Shown: one piece after another, positions 60,300 through 64,000 of the stretch
Layout: each line of letters begins with the position of its first letter
Position numbering within the stretch: position 1 is the first letter of the stretch
Assembly (NCBI GenBank): GCA_905221605.1
Contig: CAJNDS010000208.1
Location: forward strand, 122,501 to 186,500
DNA: 64,000 nt
Direction: 5' to 3'
DNA from: Symbiodinium natans
Taxonomy: Eukaryota; Sar; Dinophyceae; Suessiales; Symbiodiniaceae
Notes under the pieces: model-generated
Told to the model about the DNA's origin: nothing
Databases searched by the model: none
The model's input: the letters and a program-made list of their open reading frames with translations, nothing else
Translations under genes and position numbers: made by a program

Positions 60300-60860
60300 C
60301 CTAGACCCAGGAGAAATCGAGGAATGAAGAGGGTATCCTTTCGGGCTTTAAGGGGATTACGAGGGAACCCCTAACCCGAAACAAAAGGAAATGAGGGCCT
60401 ACTGTGAGTCCTAATTACATTCTCTAAAACTCTGGATGAAGTCATATGGAGGCTTACGAAAATAAGGTGCCCCAAATATAGACCCCAAATAGCAGGATTC
60501 CCTTATAGTAAGGACCCAATAAGGTACCCTAATGTCGGAAACCCCCACACCAAGAGCCTCAGAATCAGGGAGGTAAGGCTACAAGGGTTTATGCCCAAAA
60601 CCCTGAACCCTGAACCCTAAACCCCAAACCCTAAACCCTAAGCCCTAAACCCCTAACCCTAAACCCTAAACCCTAAAGGCGACAAGAGCTTCACAGGGAG
60701 TACTCGGAGGTTCAGGGTACTTCTAACCCCAACTATAGGTGTACTTATTAGCCCCCTAAGTCCCCAAGTAGGTTATAAGAAGACTCCCTAAACCCTAAAC
60801 CGCGCGAAGCTAATTGCAAAGGTTTAGGGTTTAGGGTTTAGGGTTTACGGTTTAGGGTTT
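60300..60860. other. Spacer with repeat fragments of families C, D and A
   Basis: Family C-like block 60316-60412, family D unit 60446-60560 (CATATGGAGGCTTACG, AATAAGGTACCC), CCCTAAA repeats, and a truncated family A left half at 60703-60790 (CTCGGAGGTTCAGGGTAC). A short exon-like scrap lies at 60680-60702. Confidence 0.55.
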
Positions 60861-60864
60861 AGGG

Positions 60865-60902
60865 TTACAAGGGCCTTGTGGAGGCAAAGCCGACGACTCC
60901 GG
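60865..60902 (-). CDS. C-terminal exon AGVVGFASTRPL
   Basis: Acceptor AAAG|CC; stop TTG TAA; 38 bp = 2 + 12 codons. Confidence 0.45.
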
Positions 60903-60904
60903 CT

Positions 60905-61315
60905 TTAGGATTTAGGGTCCAAGGTCTAGGGTCTAGGGCCTAGGGCTTGGGTTCAGGGTCTAGGGTTTAGTTTAGGGCTTAGGTTTAGGGTCTAGGGTTT
61001 AGGGTCTAGGGTCTAGGGTTTAGGGTTCAGGGTCTAGGGTTTAGGGCTTAGGTTTGGGGTCTAGGGTCTAGGGTTTAGGGTCTAGGGTTTAGGGCTTAGG
61101 TTTAGGGTCTAGGGTTTAGGGTCTAGGGTCTAGGGTCTAGGGTTCAGTGTTTAGGGTTTAGGGTTCAGGGTCTAGGGTTTAGGGTTTAGGGCTTAGGGGC
61201 TAGAGCTTCGGGTTTAGGGTTTAGGTTTAGGGTTTAGGGTTTAGGATTTAGGGTTTACGGTTTAGGGTTTAGGGTTTAGGGTTAGGGATTAGGGTTTAGG
61301 ATTTTCAGCGGGGTT
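60905..61315. repeat. TTTAGGG / TCTAGGG mixed array
   Basis: Higher-order repetition: blocks of TCTAGGGTTTAGGGCTTAGG recur four or five times, unlike the single-unit arrays elsewhere. Confidence 0.9.
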
Positions 61316-61356
61316 TTAGGCACTTAGCAGTAAACCCTAATCCCTAAACCCGAAAC

Positions 61357-61437
61357 CAAGCCCAAAAAATCTGAAAGGCGCCAGCACGGCTCCACGACAT
61401 TGCGTGGGAAGAGTGGCAGCAGCGCGCTGGGAGCAAT
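61357..61437 (-). CDS. Coding exon, unknown protein
   Basis: The minus strand reads IAPSALLPLFPRNVVEPCWR then LSDFLGL: 27 codons, phase 0 to 0. Acceptor CTTCAG|ATT after a CCCTAAA-type stretch, donor TTG|GTTTCG. Confidence 0.7.
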
Positions 61438-61479
61438 CTGAAGCAGGACAGATTCGGGTGTAGGGTTTAGGGTTTTTTG

Positions 61480-61860
61480 TGTTTTGGGGCGTTAAGAATT
61501 CGAGGCCGAAGCACCCTAAACAACCTTCACCCTAAACCCTAAACCCCAAACCCTAAACCCTATACCCTAAACCCCCAAACCCGAAACACTAAACACCCTA
61601 AACCCTTCAAAGCCTTAAGGACATGAGCTTCGCATTTCTTGAGGGGTTGTAACTTGCACCCTTAAGGTTGTACCCTTGGGTTTAGGGTTTAGGGTTTAGG
61701 GTTTTAGGGTTTGGTCCGCGAGGACGATCAATTCCCCACATCCTAAACCCTAAATCAACCCTAGATCCTAAACCCTAAACCCAAAACCCAAAACCCTAAA
61801 CCCTAAACCCTAGACCCTAAACCCTAAACCCTAAACCCTAAACCCTAAACCCTAAACCCG
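61480..61860. repeat. Drifted and clean CCCTAAA arrays
   Basis: Mixed units with a clean array at 61795-61858. No exon seen. Confidence 0.85.
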
Positions 61861-61959
61861 CCCACCACCCCTCTCCTTCTGTACATAAGTGGGCGCTGTC
61901 GAGCGCTCAGCGAGACCTTGGCAGGCTCTGCTGGGCTGCAGAGCCTGGGATGTCTTGTG

Positions 61960-62185
61960 GCTGTTCTGATCCTGGCTGGCCTGGTACTGGCCCTGGCCCG
62001 GCCTGACCCGACCCTGGCCCTGGCCCTCTTCTGGCCCTAGTCCTGGTCGGTTCTGGCCCTGGCCCTGGCCCTGGCCCTGGCCCTGGCCCTGGCCCTGGCC
62101 CTGGCCCTGGCCCTGGCCCTGGCCCTGGCCCTGGCCTGGCCCTGGCCCTTGGCCCTGGCCCTGGCCCTGGCCCTGACCCTGGCCC
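61960..62185. repeat. CTGGCC hexamer array
   Basis: (CTGGCC)n, about 25 units. The minus frame (61852-62271) would encode poly Gln-Gly with tails NRPGLGPEEGQGQ and PGARVPCQG, but no splice sites or domain support it. Confidence 0.9.
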
Positions 62186-62950
62186 TGGCAGGGCACTCTC
62201 GCGCCAGGTGCATTGCGCGCCGGGTGCTTTGCGTCAAGTCCATTGCGCCAAGTCCTCTGTGCCAAGTGCATTGAGGTGCATTAAGCCAAGTGCATTGTTC
62301 CATGTGTCAAGTGCATTGTGCCAATGTGCCACGCGCATTGTGTCAAGGCCAAGTGCATTGTGCTAATGTACTCCTGCCTGTGCCAACTGCATTATAGTGC
62401 CAAGTGCATTGCGTCAAGTCCGTTGTGCAATCAATGCCAAGTGCATTGCGCTTGTGTGCCACTGGGCCAAGTGCATTGCGTCAAGATCACGTGCGTTGTG
62501 GCAATGTGCCAGTGCATGTGCGAGTGCATTGTTGTGCCAAGTGTGTTGCGCCAAGTGTATTGCGCCAAGTCCATTGTGCTAAGTGCACTGTGCCAAGTGC
62601 ATTGTGCTAAGTGCATTGTTCCATGTGCCATGTGCACTGCGCTAATGCACTTCCAAGTGCATTGCGCCCAAGTGCATTGTGCCAAAGTGCCTTGCGCTCA
62701 TGTGCACGTGCCTGTGTCAGGTGCATTGTGCCAAGTGCATTGCGCAAAAGGGCATTATGCCGAAAGGCATTCTGCCAAGTGCATTGTGCTGCGTGTGCCA
62801 ACTGCAGTTTTGTGCCAAGTGCATTGCGCAAGTGCTCTGTGCCAAGTGCATTGTGCCAAAGGGCATCGTGCCAAGCGCCTTGTGCCAAGTGCATTGCGCC
62901 AGCTGTGTTGTGCCGAGTGCATTGTGTCAAGGCCATTGCGCGCAAATGTC
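62186..62950. repeat. GTGCCAAGTGCATT minisatellite
   Basis: About 40 irregular copies of a 14-17 bp unit (TGCCAAGTGCATTG). Open frames in all directions are cysteine/histidine-rich shadows of the repeat. Confidence 0.95.
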
Positions 62951-62955
62951 CCAAG

Positions 62956-63090
62956 CATTCGCAGTGTTTTATCTTAGTGTCTTATCTTAGTGTCCTCTAA
63001 ACATGTTCGATGTGTGAAATTTGAAACATTCGCAGTGTTCTGTCTCAGTGTCCTCTAAACATGTTCGATATATGAAAATTGAATGGCTGG
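62956..63090. repeat. Two 65-70 bp tandem copies
   Basis: CATTCGCAGTGTT ... CTCTAAACATGTTCGAT occurs at 62956 and 63027. Confidence 0.85.
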
Positions 63091-63184
63091 CTTGGCTTTG
63101 GCTCCGGTTTGGTTCCGTGATGAGTAGTGTTTGGGTGGCCTCGGGGTGGGCATGTCTTCATACTATTGCGTTCAGCTTACCAAT

Positions 63185-63295
63185 GCTACACCCTAAACCC
63201 TAAACCCTAAACCCTAAACCCTAAACCCTAAACCCTGAACCCTAAACCCTAAACCCTAAACCCTAAACCCTAAACCCTAAACCCTAAACCCTAGC
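63185..63295. repeat. CCCTAAA array
   Basis: About 15 units with one CCCTGAA. Confidence 0.95.
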
Positions 63296-64000
63296 CTGGA
63301 GTTGGAGGATGCTGCCCTGGAGCCTCAGATATAGGAGGTGGTCAGGCGTCAGGGCTTTTGAGGGATGTGCTTTTAAGGGGTTTAGGGTTTAGGGTTTCGG
63401 GTTTAGGGTTTAGGGTTTAGGGTTTAGGGGTGCGGAGGTTTGCTTCATTCTGCAGTAAGTGCACATGGATCCCACCATGATATACCATGATGCCGGCACA
63501 CAGGCTTGTCCGTAGACTGTCCAAGTTCAAAATCATGGAGATATGGGGGCTTGCGAAAATAAGGGACCCCTAATGTGGACCCCCAAATAGTAGGACCCCC
63601 CTTATCATAAGGACCCCAATAAGGTACCCCGAATTTTTGAAGGTTCTTGATCTAGGGGATCCCAGAAGCAAAGGAATTCTTAAGGTTTCGGCTTTGACTG
63701 ACTTGGCCTTTAGGTCTCGGGCTTGAAGCTTTGGCAAATTCTAATTATTAAATTCGTGCGTCTCTTCGTTCCTTACAATTGGTCTTTTATACTAAATAGC
63801 GGGCCAATAAAGGACTTATAATAAGGGCCCGTAGAAGAAGCCCAACAATATGAACACGCTTAACGTTGTTCATTGTAATTTCCCTTTCAATTCGGGTTTT
63901 GGGGACTGAATGCACGAAGTGAGAACGAATACGCGCCCTTCATGCCATTAATATCTGTTATAAGGGCGCACTAAATAAAAGTTCGTTGGTTTCGTTCAAT
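63296..64000. other. Right end: repeats, family D copy, no gene
   Basis: A small island at 63300-63350 (plus LELEDAALEPQI or minus GSRAASSNSRLG, undecided), a TTTAGGG block, a family D unit at 63536-63650 (AATAAGGGACCCC, AATAAGGTACCCC), then an AT-richer tail without telomere units and without a convincing frame. Confidence 0.6.

Noticed and set aside
61852-62271. Gln-Gly repeat protein on the minus strand
   Set aside because: It is the CTGGCC hexamer read in one frame; no start context, splice site or domain supports it.
62318-63000. Cys/His-rich open frames up to 219 codons
   Set aside because: All are translations of the GTGCCAAGTGCATT minisatellite in different frames and strands.
1-64000. 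The window as a chromosome end (telomere)
   Set aside because: Arrays are short, in both orientations, interrupted by exons throughout and built of many unit variants; nothing resembles one long terminal array.
1-64000. Dinoflagellate spliced-leader relics upstream of genes
   Set aside because: I looked for the TTTTGGCTCAAG-type leader and its complement upstream of the FNIP and propeller genes and found no convincing match by eye.
1-64000. Plant origin suggested by TTTAGGG telomere units
   Set aside because: Exon composition, GA/GC donors, introner elements and the FNIP and FkbM families point to a dinoflagellate; TTTAGGG is also the unit in these algae.

Overview
The window reads as nuclear DNA of a dinoflagellate (core-lineage type). 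Evidence: exons use GC-rich third positions; introns use GT, GC and GA donors and often sit in duplicated AG|GT or AG|GA sequence; nearly all recognisable exons lie on one strand (minus); and the families present (FNIP-repeat protein with a ubiquitin-like head, FkbM methyltransferase) are common in these algae. I cannot place genus or species. No database search was possible.

The dominant feature is telomere-type sequence, TTTAGGG/CCCTAAA and its 7-, 8- and 9-base variants, scattered over almost the whole 64 kb in both orientations. It is not a chromosome end. It fills introns and spacers between short (30-180 bp) GC-rich islands that read as minus-strand exons. I list about 70 such islands; many have matching acceptor and donor sites and several join in frame.

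Layout: 0.7-8.3 kb, many small minus-strand exons with introner-like hairpins; 9.4-11.6 kb, a two-exon Ubl+FNIP repeat gene; 12.6-15.4 kb, exons; 15.7-17.2 kb, an intronless secreted beta-propeller resembling bacterial zinc chaperones of the AztD type; 17.4-27.5 kb, exons; 28.5-29.8 kb, a plus-strand gene broken by one TGA, inside a truncated tandem duplication; 30-47 kb, exons in telomere-type arrays; 47.7-51.2 kb, a palindrome of about 3.5 kb; 51.8-53.3 kb, the last four exons of an FkbM-family methyltransferase; 54.2-55.5 kb, a 40-45 bp satellite; 55.8-56.1 kb, two well-joined exons; 58.1-60.1 kb, a second Ubl+FNIP gene; 61.9-63.1 kb, minisatellites.

The most interesting system is the intron machinery. 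Short palindromic elements (families A, B and C) sit exactly between exons, one with a perfect 10-bp and one with a 4-bp target duplication. Separately, telomere-type arrays sit between direct repeats of exon sequence and supply introns. In about seven places the array also supplies the stop codon (CCC TAA). Together these suggest that introns here arise both from introner transposition and from insertion of telomere-type DNA into exons.
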